5,243 bases of DNA from Treponema sp. (GCA_016282455.1 JAEEKM010000159.1:1-5243), one strand, 5' to 3'. Counted from the first letter of the stretch, positions 1 through 5,243 are shown. Numbers and translations: made by a program. Notes: a model not told the origin generated them from the sequence alone.

Positions 1-1
1 A

Positions 2-592
2 CTTCAGCCATATACTGGTGGTACAAATGGAATTACAGAGTTCTCTACACTCTTCGGCCTCCCAATCGCAGGAAAGAATGCTAAATACATGTGGTACTAC
101 GTAGCACTTGCCTTTCTTGTTCTTACATATTTCGTTTTTTCAACAATCATGAGAACAAAGTGCGGACGTGTTCTTGTAGCAATCCGTGACGGAGAAAACC
201 GTGCCCGCTTCTCAGGCTATCAAACTGCAAGCTACAAAACCTTCGTTTACGTTTTAAGTGCTCTGTTCACAGGAATTGCCGGTGCACTTTTTGTACCTTT
301 CAGTGGAATTATCTCTCCATCAGAAATGAGCATTTCAAACTCAATTGATATGGCAATCTGGGTTGCTGTAGGTGGACGAGGAACTTTAATTGGGGGAGTA
401 ATCGGAGCATTCCTGGTAAACCTAACAAAAACCTTCATTAGCGAAAGCTTCCCGGAAATCTGGTCTTATTTTATCGGAGCAATTTTCGTTCTCGTAGTTT
501 TGTTCCTGCCAAGAGGACTTACCGGAGTTTTTACAGATCTGATGGGAAAAATAATTTCAAAAATTAAAACATCAAAGGAGGCACAGTTATGA
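2..592 (+). CDS. urtC: Urea ABC transporter permease UrtC, C-terminal part (5' end outside window)
   Basis: Inner-membrane permease of the UrtABCDE urea importer, of the LivM branch of branched-chain amino acid type permeases. The reading frame is open from the window edge, so the first visible methionine (base 89) is internal; 196 residues are seen. Just inside the edge is a GGTNGITEF stretch typical of UrtC. Four hydrophobic segments follow, at about visible residues 31-50, 81-103, 114-140 and 154-172. Between the first two lies GRVLVAIRDGENRARFSGY (55-73), the cytoplasmic loop that couples to the ATPases in this family. The segment WVAVGGRGTLIGGVIGA (120-136) and the ending FLPRGLTG (168-175) are strong UrtC/LivM marks. 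A lysine-rich tail closes the protein. The stop codon overlaps the urtD start in ATGA, which suggests coupled translation. The assignment to urea rather than amino acids rests on UrtC-like wording, on UrtD next door and on the facing urease genes. Confidence 0.93.
   Translation, partial: LQPYTGGTNGITEFSTLFGLPIAGKNAKYMWYYVALAFLVLTYFVFSTIMRTKCGRVLVAIRDGENRARFSGYQTASYKTFVYVLSALFTGIAGALFVPFSGIISPSEMSISNSIDMAIWVAVGGRGTLIGGVIGAFLVNLTKTFISESFPEIWSYFIGAIFVLVVLFLPRGLTGVFTDLMGKIISKIKTSKEAQL
574..581 (+). promoter_or_regulatory. Ribosome binding site of urtD
   Basis: AAAGGAGG lies 7 bases before the ATG at 589, inside the last codons of urtC. This near-perfect Shine-Dalgarno sequence fixes the urtD start and shows that urtD has its own strong initiation site despite the ATGA overlap with urtC. 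Confidence 0.85.
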
Positions 593-1431
593 AAGAATAT
601 GCAACTTCATTAACTCCTGTAATTGAGATAGATAATATTTCTGTGAGCTTTGAAGGCTTTAAGGCTCTTACAGATGTAACTACAAAAATCATGCCGCATA
701 AGGTACACTTTTTCATCGGACCAAACGGTGCGGGAAAGACTACCCTGCTTGATATCATCTGTGGTAAGACACGTCCTTCAAATGGAAAAATTATTTACCA
801 CGGCGGTAAAGACCTTGGTATTCGTAAGTATGTAAATATTGATCTTACAAAGCTAAGCGAATCCGAAATTGTTGCAGAAGGAATTGGACGTAAGTTTCAG
901 GCACCGTCAGTTTTTTCAAGCCTGACAGTCTGGGAAAATATGGAAATTTCTTTAAAGGGTAGTAAGAGCGTATGGGGCTCATTGTTCTTTAAAATTTCGG
1001 ACCAGCAGAAAGAACAGATTGAAAATATTCTCAACTTCATAAGTCTAGCTGATAAAAAAGACGAAAAGGCTTCTTCCCTTTCGCATGGACAGAAGCAATG
1101 GCTGGAAATAGGAATGCTGCTTGTTCAGGAGCCTGTTGTACTTCTGCTTGATGAACCTGTTGCCGGAATGGGAAAGGAAGAAACTCTTAAGACCGGCCAG
1201 CTCATCAAAAAGATTTCTGAAAAATATGCTGTCGTTGTTGTTGAGCATGATATGGAATTTGTACGTGCCGTTGCCGACCGGGTTACCGTAATGCACGAAG
1301 GAAAGATTCTTGTTGAAGGAACTGCTGAAGATGCACTTGCAGATGAAAAGGTTCGTGCAGTTTATCTTGGTCGCGGAAAGTTCCATAAGAGTGGAAAGAT
1401 TGAAGCAGCTAAAGGAGATCATAATGCTTGA
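589..1431 (+). CDS. urtD: Urea ABC transporter ATP-binding protein UrtD
   Basis: One of two cytoplasmic ATPases that drive UrtB/UrtC, 280 residues, LivG-like. All ABC elements are visible: Walker A GPNGAGKT (44-51), Q-loop glutamine 104 in GIGRKFQAPSVF, signature LSHGQKQWLEIGM (164-176), Walker B VVLLLDEP (183-190) followed by VAGM, and H-loop His220 in VVVEHDMEF. The LSHGQ signature running into WLEIGM, and the pairing of DEP with VAGM, are hallmarks of UrtD as opposed to LivG. The start at 589 is supported by a strong ribosome binding site and by the overlap with urtC. Two regions look longer than the usual UrtD: about ten residues around 73-83 before NIDLTKLSE, and a tail of about 18 residues after VYLGR (258-262) where most UrtD proteins end. 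The tail holds the urtE ribosome binding site, and the stop lies 8 bases inside urtE. Confidence 0.95.
   Translation: MKEYATSLTPVIEIDNISVSFEGFKALTDVTTKIMPHKVHFFIGPNGAGKTTLLDIICGKTRPSNGKIIYHGGKDLGIRKYVNIDLTKLSESEIVAEGIGRKFQAPSVFSSLTVWENMEISLKGSKSVWGSLFFKISDQQKEQIENILNFISLADKKDEKASSLSHGQKQWLEIGMLLVQEPVVLLLDEPVAGMGKEETLKTGQLIKKISEKYAVVVVEHDMEFVRAVADRVTVMHEGKILVEGTAEDALADEKVRAVYLGRGKFHKSGKIEAAKGDHNA
1411..1417 (+). promoter_or_regulatory. Ribosome binding site that sets the urtE start
   Basis: AAAGGAG lies 6 bases before the ATG at 1424. It decides the urtE start: the same frame stays open further upstream with an ATG at 1310, but that would add 38 residues unlike any ABC ATPase amino terminus and would run deep inside urtD. 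Confidence 0.85.
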
Positions 1432-2119
1432 CATTAAAAATCTAAGTTCCTGGTACGGTGAAAGCAATATTATTCCTAACCTCAACATGTCTGTTCCAGA
1501 TGGAAAAATTGTCTGTCTGATTGGCCGCAATGGTGTCGGAAAAAGCACTACTCTTAAAAGTATTATGGGCATGGTAATGACAAGCAGTGGCAGCATTCTT
1601 TTTGATGATAAAGAAATCATAAATAAAAAAACATATGAAAGAGCTGCGCTTGGAATCGGGTATGTTCCTCAAGGGCGCGAGATTTTTCCTCAGCTTACTG
1701 TTAAAGAAAATCTTGAACTTGGTCTCGAAGTAAAAGGTGGTAAGGGAGAAATCGGTGAAGAGATTTTCGAACTGTTCCCTATCATTAAAGACTTTCTGAA
1801 AAGAAAGGGAGGAAACTTAAGCGGCGGTCAGCAGCAACAGCTTGCAATTGCCCGTGCTCTGGTTTCTCATCCAAAGCTTTTGATCCTTGATGAACCGACA
1901 GAAGGTATTCAGCCATCAATTATCGAAGATATTGCAACTGCAATTCAGAGAGTAAACCGTGAGCTTGGAATTACAATTCTGATTGTCGAACAATATCTTG
2001 ATTTCGTACTGGAAGTAAGTGACAGTTATTACGTAATGGACAAGGGCTCAATCACTTTAAGTGGTCTTACAAAAAATGCTGACTCTGCTCTCATCCAGTC
2101 TAAGATGGCCATAGGTTGA
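1424..2119 (+). CDS. urtE: Urea ABC transporter ATP-binding protein UrtE
   Basis: Second ATPase of the urea importer, 231 residues, LivF-like and the usual length for UrtE. Motifs from the chosen start: Walker A GRNGVGKST (34-42), Q-loop Gln83 within VPQGREIFPQLTVKENL (81-97), signature LSGGQQQQLAIARAL (132-146), Walker B KLLILDEP (151-158), then TEGIQPSII. The LSGGQQQQ run, the REIFPQLTV string and VEQYLDF (188-194) are diagnostic of UrtE. The usual H-loop histidine is glutamine (Gln190), which is normal for the LivF/UrtE branch and not a defect. The gene overlaps urtD by 8 bases and is the last of the urt operon: a terminator begins 17 bases after its stop. UrtE is expected to pair with UrtD, giving a heterodimeric motor under UrtB/UrtC. 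Confidence 0.95.
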   Translation: MLDIKNLSSWYGESNIIPNLNMSVPDGKIVCLIGRNGVGKSTTLKSIMGMVMTSSGSILFDDKEIINKKTYERAALGIGYVPQGREIFPQLTVKENLELGLEVKGGKGEIGEEIFELFPIIKDFLKRKGGNLSGGQQQQLAIARALVSHPKLLILDEPTEGIQPSIIEDIATAIQRVNRELGITILIVEQYLDFVLEVSDSYYVMDKGSITLSGLTKNADSALIQSKMAIG

Positions 2120-2136
2120 TAAATTATTGTACACTC

Positions 2137-2203
2137 GCCGCGGAAGGTTTTAAAAACCCCTAGTAAAAAGTTAAAATTTGAGAAATCTTCCGCGGCTTTT
2201 TTT
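2137..2203 (+). terminator. Rho-independent terminator of the urt operon
   Basis: A perfect 10-base inverted repeat, GCCGCGGAAG (2137-2146) and CTTCCGCGGC (2187-2196), is followed directly by seven T residues (2197-2203). Weaker pairs (one G-U, three A-U, one more G-U) can extend the stem inward to about 15 pairs, leaving an AT-rich loop near 30 bases, which is long for such a terminator. The T-run is on the + strand side only, so the element should stop urtE transcription. On the - strand the hairpin is followed by GAGTGTACAATAATTT, a poor U-tract, so it may work only weakly for ureD. The T-run overlaps the ureD stop codon (2202-2204). Confidence 0.85.
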
Positions 2204-3077
2204 ATTTTAATTGATTTCTGACCTGTTCAAAAAGCTTCTGAATTTTTTCTGCACTATTGGCAAGGCATCTGATAATATAATCACCACAGTCATTTTCACT
2301 TACATCAACTACAAAATTATCAGGAGAACTTTCTTCTGTATAAAGGAGTTTTTCTTCAAGACCGAGAACCTCGCGGATTTTCTTTAAACTGGTAATTTTT
2401 GAATATCCAAAGATTAACATTCCGCCACAATGCGTAAAATTTCCAAACATTGTTTTTCCCTGAAGAAGAGCTTTACGGTCTGGGTGAGTATTACCATCGC
2501 TTCCTACAAGAAAAAGATTGTCTCGAAAAATAAGTTTTTCTCCGCGGTAAATTTTTATGAGATTTTTATAACGGGTGAAATCAAAAAGTTCTCCATGGGC
2601 ACATCGGCCGGCACAAATGCAGTCTTCATAAATTAAGCGTGAGTTCTCTGCGAGTTTTATTTCCGTACTCGAAGAGAAACTACTTTGAGAAAAAGGAATG
2701 CAGGGAAGCGGACGGTAAATTAATGAAGCATTCTCTTCGACCTCAGCTGTAATTTTTCTCTCGGCAGATTTTCCTGCATCCATTTTAAATATCTTTTCGA
2801 AAGACTGGCTTCGGATTTCTAAGCCCGCTCCTTTATTTACCTTGATTTTGTGAAGCTGAGTATCACCTTCGAGAATGCCCGGACTTGCACTTTGAAGAAA
2901 TACTGCTATACTCCCATCCTCCTGATCAAAGGGCTTCATGATTTTAAATGGAGAAGTAAAAAAACTGTCGTCAATAAAAGTCTTGTCTGAAGCCGCACGT
3001 GAGGCAGTAATTTCAAATCTGGAAATATGATTAAACTGATTCATAATATTCTGCCATTGTCTGGCGTGACCCGACAC
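2202..3077 (-). CDS. ureD: Urease accessory protein UreD (UreH)
   Basis: Scaffold protein that binds apo-urease and recruits UreF and UreG for nickel insertion. The call rests on FFTSPFKIMKPF (39-50) followed by SASPGILEGDT (63-73), RSQSFEKIFKM (89-99), and the AGRCAHGELFDFTRY block (156-170), which carries the family GR...GE pattern; RDNLFL (185-190) follows. Length (291, or 280 from the later start) fits the family. The listed start is a GTG 3 bases after the ureG stop, preceded only by a weak purine stretch. An ATG at 3044 giving MNQFNHISRFEI is equally possible and looks more like known UreD amino termini; neither has a good ribosome binding site. The protein is cysteine-rich locally (Cys153, 155 and 159). 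It is the last gene of the urease operon, and its stop lies in the terminator T-run of the facing urt operon. Confidence 0.92.
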   Translation of the reverse strand: MSGHARQWQNIMNQFNHISRFEITASRAASDKTFIDDSFFTSPFKIMKPFDQEDGSIAVFLQSASPGILEGDTQLHKIKVNKGAGLEIRSQSFEKIFKMDAGKSAERKITAEVEENASLIYRPLPCIPFSQSSFSSSTEIKLAENSRLIYEDCICAGRCAHGELFDFTRYKNLIKIYRGEKLIFRDNLFLVGSDGNTHPDRKALLQGKTMFGNFTHCGGMLIFGYSKITSLKKIREVLGLEEKLLYTEESSPDNFVVDVSENDCGDYIIRCLANSAEKIQKLFEQVRNQLK

Positions 3078-3080
3078 TCT

Positions 3081-3692
3081 CTATTGTAAATCTGTAAAGA
3101 AAACATATTTGTCCAGGAAGGCAATTACATCATCAATTCCCTCCCCGCTTCTGATATTGGTAAAAACAAAAGGTTTATCACCCCTCATCATTTTTGAATC
3201 ACGCGCCATTACCTCAAGACTTGCCCCAACCATCGGTGCTAGATCAATTTTGTTTATTACCAGCAGATTACTTCTCATAATTCCAGGACCACCTTTCCGC
3301 GGAATCTTATCTCCTTCTGCAACATCAATTACAAAGATTGTAGCATCAACTAGTTCCGGTGAAAAAGTTGCAGAAAGATTATCACCGCCGCTTTCGATAA
3401 ACATAAGTTCAATATCTGGAAAACGAGCTTTTAATTCATCAACTGCTTCAAGATTCATCGATGCATCTTCGCGGATAGCAGTGTGAGGACAGCCTCCTGT
3501 TTCTACGCCGACGATTCTTTCTTTTGGAAGTACAGAATGTGCACCCAGAAATTCTGCATCCTCTTTTGTGTAAATATCATTAGTGATAACACCAATTGAA
3601 TATTTGTCTGCCAGACGTCTTGTCAAAGCCTCAACAAGAGCTGTTTTTCCAGAACCAACAGGCCCTGCCACTCCAATTTTTGTGAAACGCAT
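3081..3692 (-). CDS. ureG: Urease accessory GTPase UreG
   Basis: SIMIBI-class GTPase that supplies GTP hydrolysis and carries nickel in urease maturation; 203 residues, the standard length. Visible motifs: P-loop GPVGSGKT (10-17), TNDIYTKEDAEFL (37-49), the invariant nickel-binding CPH at 68-70 inside ETGGCPHTAIREDASMN (64-80), ESGGDNLSATFSPEL (100-114), IDVAEGDKIPRKGGPG (122-137), and the guanine-recognition NKID (147-150). Every key residue expected of a working UreG is present. The ATG at 3692 has GAGGAG (3705-3700 on the - strand) 7 bases upstream. It lies 29 bases after ureF and 3 bases before the GTG proposed for ureD. HypB, the hydrogenase homologue, is excluded by the near-perfect UreG wording and by the neighbours. 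Confidence 0.98.
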   Translation of the reverse strand: MRFTKIGVAGPVGSGKTALVEALTRRLADKYSIGVITNDIYTKEDAEFLGAHSVLPKERIVGVETGGCPHTAIREDASMNLEAVDELKARFPDIELMFIESGGDNLSATFSPELVDATIFVIDVAEGDKIPRKGGPGIMRSNLLVINKIDLAPMVGASLEVMARDSKMMRGDKPFVFTNIRSGEGIDDVIAFLDKYVFFTDLQ

Positions 3693-3699
3693 TTATGAA

Positions 3700-3705
3700 C
3701 TCCTC
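3700..3705 (-). promoter_or_regulatory. Ribosome binding site of ureG
   Basis: On the - strand GAGGAG lies 7 bases before the ATG at 3692, in the short ureF-ureG gap. It supports the ureG start and suggests that ureG initiates independently. Confidence 0.75.
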
Positions 3706-3708
3706 GTA

Positions 3709-3721
3709 GCCGCTTTGCGGT
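3709..3721 (-). other. Small hairpin between ureF stop and ureG ribosome binding site
   Basis: CCGC (3710-3713) and GCGG (3717-3720) pair across a 3-base loop, with a possible G-U pair outside. It sits just 5' of the ureG ribosome binding site in the transcript. With four to five pairs and no U-tract it is not a terminator. It could be chance, an RNA-stability element, or a mild modulator of ureG translation. Confidence 0.3.
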
Positions 3722-4393
3722 CTAACTCATATATAATCTTGTATATAAATACTCGTGCTGCATTCCGCGTATTTCGCTGGAAGGACAAGAGCGGCATAAA
3801 TCATCTTCTCCAAGTTTTGTAACATTCAAAAGTATTTCTTCAAAGTTTTCAAAAAGCGAATGAAGAATTTTCTGGCCTTCGTTCTGACTCAAAGGAATTA
3901 ACTTTACCAGAGTTGTTACCCGCGCAGAAAACTGGCTGTACAAAAAAGTTTTAAGAGCGTCATCCAGCGGGATATTTTTAAGCGCACAATAGGCACCATA
4001 AATCACAGGAAAATGATTAATCTTTGGAAGATGATTTGTGACATCACCTTCCTCCTTCTGCCACAGGCACACAGTCTTAAAAAAGCGGGCAGTAATTTTT
4101 TTACTTCCTTCCCTTATTTCCCTGGCACTCTTTGCGGCATTATAAATTTCGTCAAATTCAAGAACCTTGTTCCACTGACCAACCGATACATACTCATAAG
4201 AGAGCCTTACTGGTAATAACTCGTTAGTTATAAAGCTTGAAGCAATTTCTGATTCCAGATACTCAAGGGCACTTTGACTGTCATGAATAATTTTCTGCTG
4301 AACAAAAGTTTCAAGCCCCCAGGAAAGCGTGTATGCTCCGATGGGGAATGTTGAGTCATTTAATTGCAGCAGTTCAAAATCAATGTCCGCCAT
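3722..4393 (-). CDS. ureF: Urease accessory protein UreF
   Basis: All-helical accessory protein that bridges UreD and UreG and is thought to gate GTPase activity and carbamylation during urease activation. From the ATG at 4393 it has 223 residues, the usual length. Family landmarks: LLQLNDSTFPIGAYTLSWGLE (8-28; family pattern LQL..S.FPiG.f..S.GLE), AREIREGSKKI (90-100), NHFPVIYGA (126-134), LVKLIPLSQNEGQKIL (162-177), and the ending IRGMQHEYLYTRLYMS (208-223), which matches the conserved M.HE..YsRL..S carboxyl terminus that contacts UreD. The frame is open upstream to an ATG at 4462, but that would add 23 residues lying in ureE. The listed start overlaps ureE by 14 bases; an ATG at 4405 is an alternative, and neither has a clear Shine-Dalgarno, consistent with coupling to ureE. 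Cys200 and Cys203 form a CxxC pair before the carboxyl-terminal motif. Confidence 0.93.
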   Translation of the reverse strand: MADIDFELLQLNDSTFPIGAYTLSWGLETFVQQKIIHDSQSALEYLESEIASSFITNELLPVRLSYEYVSVGQWNKVLEFDEIYNAAKSAREIREGSKKITARFFKTVCLWQKEEGDVTNHLPKINHFPVIYGAYCALKNIPLDDALKTFLYSQFSARVTTLVKLIPLSQNEGQKILHSLFENFEEILLNVTKLGEDDLCRSCPSSEIRGMQHEYLYTRLYMS

Positions 4394-4880
4394 GAGAGTG
4401 ACCATGCCCAACAATTGAAGAAATCTGTTTTGAAAAATCCAGCTTTTCATTTCGCTTCTCAATTTTCAAAGAGATTCCATGAAGCCCTTCCAGAAGTTTC
4501 TGCATAGGCTCAGTAAAAATCGTGATAAGTTCACCTTCTTCTTTTCCTGCAAAAAGCGGCGCATGACAGTTTCCAATTTCATAAGCAACTTTAGAAGTTG
4601 AAAAGAAATCCGGGTTGTCTAATTTTACACTGAGTACATCTGTTGCAAGAACATCAGCCGCAATTACAGTGTCGTCAGCATCCACACCAAAAACATCACC
4701 AGGCTTGATTCCAGTTTTCAAAATTGAATCATCCAGGCTGATTGCAATATCACGACCTGCACGAGAAGTTTTTCTATGAAGTTTTGAATAAGTTTCATGC
4801 CAGTCAAAATCAACGTAGTCTACAGGCTTCGACTCAAAAACGGCATCGCTGAGTTTTCCTAAAATTTTTGTATAAATCAT
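4380..4880 (-). CDS. ureE: Urease nickel metallochaperone UreE
   Basis: Nickel-delivering chaperone for urease assembly, 166 residues, normal length. The amino-terminal half is a UreE-type barrel with HRKTSRAGRDIAISL (35-49) and DSILKTGIKPGDVF (51-64). The carboxyl half has the ferredoxin-like metal domain with GNCHAPLF (103-110); His106 is the conserved interface nickel ligand. The protein ends in a short histidine-rich tail, GHGHSHGGH (158-166, four histidines), a nickel-binding extension that is longer in Klebsiella and absent in some species. The start at 4880 is fixed by a perfect AGGAGG 4 bases upstream, which overlaps the ureC stop; the gap from ureC is 8 bases. The last 14 bases, coding for part of the tail, also encode the start of ureF. 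Confidence 0.95.
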   Translation of the reverse strand: MIYTKILGKLSDAVFESKPVDYVDFDWHETYSKLHRKTSRAGRDIAISLDDSILKTGIKPGDVFGVDADDTVIAADVLATDVLSVKLDNPDFFSTSKVAYEIGNCHAPLFAGKEEGELITIFTEPMQKLLEGLHGISLKIEKRNEKLDFSKQISSIVGHGHSHGGH

Positions 4881-4884
4881 AAAA

Positions 4885-4890
4885 CCTCCT
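4885..4890 (-). promoter_or_regulatory. Ribosome binding site of ureE, overlapping the ureC stop
   Basis: AGGAGG on the - strand lies 4 bases before the ATG at 4880. The ureC stop codon TAG (4891-4889) shares its AG with this site, so ribosomes finishing ureC release directly on it. This supports coupled, strong translation of ureE. Confidence 0.85.
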
Positions 4891-5243
4891 AGAACATAAA
4901 ATATCTCTGAGCAAGTGGAAGTTCCTTTGCCGGTTTACTAACAATCGGTAGTCCATCAGCTGTAACGTGATAATTTTCAGGATCTACATCAATTACAGGA
5001 AGAGCATCGTTAAACTTCAAATCTTTTTTCCCAATATCACGACAATTTTTTACCGGAAGACAAAGCTTCTGAAGCCCCAGCTTCTCCGGAATTTTTTCAT
5101 CAATTGCTGCCTGCGACATAAAGGTTATACAGGTCAGATATTTTGCCTTGCCATAATAGCCGAACATATTTCTGTAATAAATTGGCTGGCAGGTTGGAAT
5201 CGACGCATTTGAGTCTCCCATCTTAGAAAGAATAATTGCACCG
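4889..5243 (-). CDS. ureC: Urease alpha subunit UreC, C-terminal part (5' end outside window)
   Basis: Carboxyl-terminal 117 residues of the catalytic subunit of urease, a nickel enzyme that hydrolyses urea to ammonia and carbamate. The frame is open through the right window edge, and the first visible methionine (5221) is internal. Diagnostic strings are MGDSNASIPTCQP (the family has MGD.NASIPTPQP), YYRNMFGYYGKA, TFMSQAAID, and the terminal LPLAQRYFMF (family LPMAQRYFLF). The active-site lysine, nickel-binding histidines and flap cysteine all lie upstream, beyond the window, so catalytic competence cannot be judged here. The visible part shows no frameshift. A cysteine replaces the usual proline in IPTPQP. 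It is followed 8 bases later by ureE; ureA and ureB are expected further right. Confidence 0.97.
   Translation of the reverse strand, partial: GAIILSKMGDSNASIPTCQPIYYRNMFGYYGKAKYLTCITFMSQAAIDEKIPEKLGLQKLCLPVKNCRDIGKKDLKFNDALPVIDVDPENYHVTADGLPIVSKPAKELPLAQRYFMF

Noticed and set aside
1310..1423. Possible upstream extension of urtE by 38 residues
   Set aside because: The extra residues overlap urtD in another frame and match nothing in UrtE, while the ATG at 1424 has a strong ribosome binding site and gives the normal family amino terminus.
1045..1620. Long open frame of 191 codons on the - strand across urtD and urtE
   Set aside because: It lies wholly antisense to two well-supported ABC ATPase genes, its translation has no recognisable domain, and it spans a gene junction. 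It is a shadow of the coding frames.
2430..2636. Open frame of 68 codons on the + strand inside ureD
   Set aside because: Antisense to ureD with no recognisable motif; length is within chance expectation for AT-leaning DNA.
3295..3304. Palindrome TTCCGCGGAA resembling the terminator arms
   Set aside because: It lies within ureG codons for the conserved IPRKGGPG motif and has no partner arm or T-run, so the likeness to the terminator stem is probably chance.
3109..3486. Open frame of 125 codons on the + strand inside ureG
   Set aside because: Antisense to the highly conserved ureG, serine- and isoleucine-rich low-complexity translation, no ribosome binding site or family likeness.
4394..4462. 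Possible upstream extension of ureF by 23 residues
   Set aside because: It would deepen the overlap with ureE and adds residues absent from UreF; the family amino terminus begins at the ATG at 4393.
1..5243. Search for a novel system: CRISPR-like repeats, insertion sequences, tRNA, riboswitch, phage genes, hidden small genes
   Set aside because: About 98% of the window is occupied by recognisable urt and ure genes in tight order; no direct-repeat array, transposase, terminal inverted repeats, tRNA-like cloverleaf or long unexplained stretch was seen.

Overview
The window holds two gene sets that face each other and serve one purpose, urea uptake and urea breakdown. The left part (2-2119, + strand) is the distal half of a urea ABC transporter operon: the 3' end of urtC (membrane permease), then complete urtD and urtE (the two ATPases). 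The right part (2202-5243, - strand) is the distal part of a urease operon, read in the order ureC (3' end only), ureE, ureF, ureG, ureD. The two operons converge on an 82-base intergenic gap (2120-2201), which carries a strong intrinsic terminator for the urt operon.

How the genes work together: UrtA (binding protein) and UrtB (second permease) should lie left of the window. With UrtC, UrtD and UrtE they would import urea at low external concentration. Urease (UreA, UreB, UreC; the first two expected right of the window) hydrolyses urea to ammonia and carbamate. UreD, UreF and UreG build the scaffold that carbamylates and nickel-loads the active site of UreC using GTP, and UreE delivers nickel. 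The genes are tightly packed: ATGA-type or short overlaps at urtC/urtD, urtD/urtE and ureE/ureF, and gaps of 3 to 29 bases elsewhere. Translational coupling is therefore likely. Both operon promoters lie outside the window.

Organism: AT-leaning bacterial DNA (about 40% GC by eye) with strong AGGAGG-type ribosome binding sites. The gene order ureC-E-F-G-D, with ureD last, matches urease operons of low-GC Gram-positive bacteria and mycoplasmas rather than the ureD-first order of enterobacteria. A gut or rumen Firmicute or a spirochaete such as Treponema would fit, but the window alone does not decide. There is no mobile element, tRNA, rRNA, CRISPR array or unknown gene here. This is a well-understood nitrogen-acquisition locus, and I see no undescribed system in it. 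The points worth a second look are small: the one-sided terminator between converging operons, modest insertions in UrtD, cysteine-rich spots in UreD and UreF, and a few uncertain start codons.
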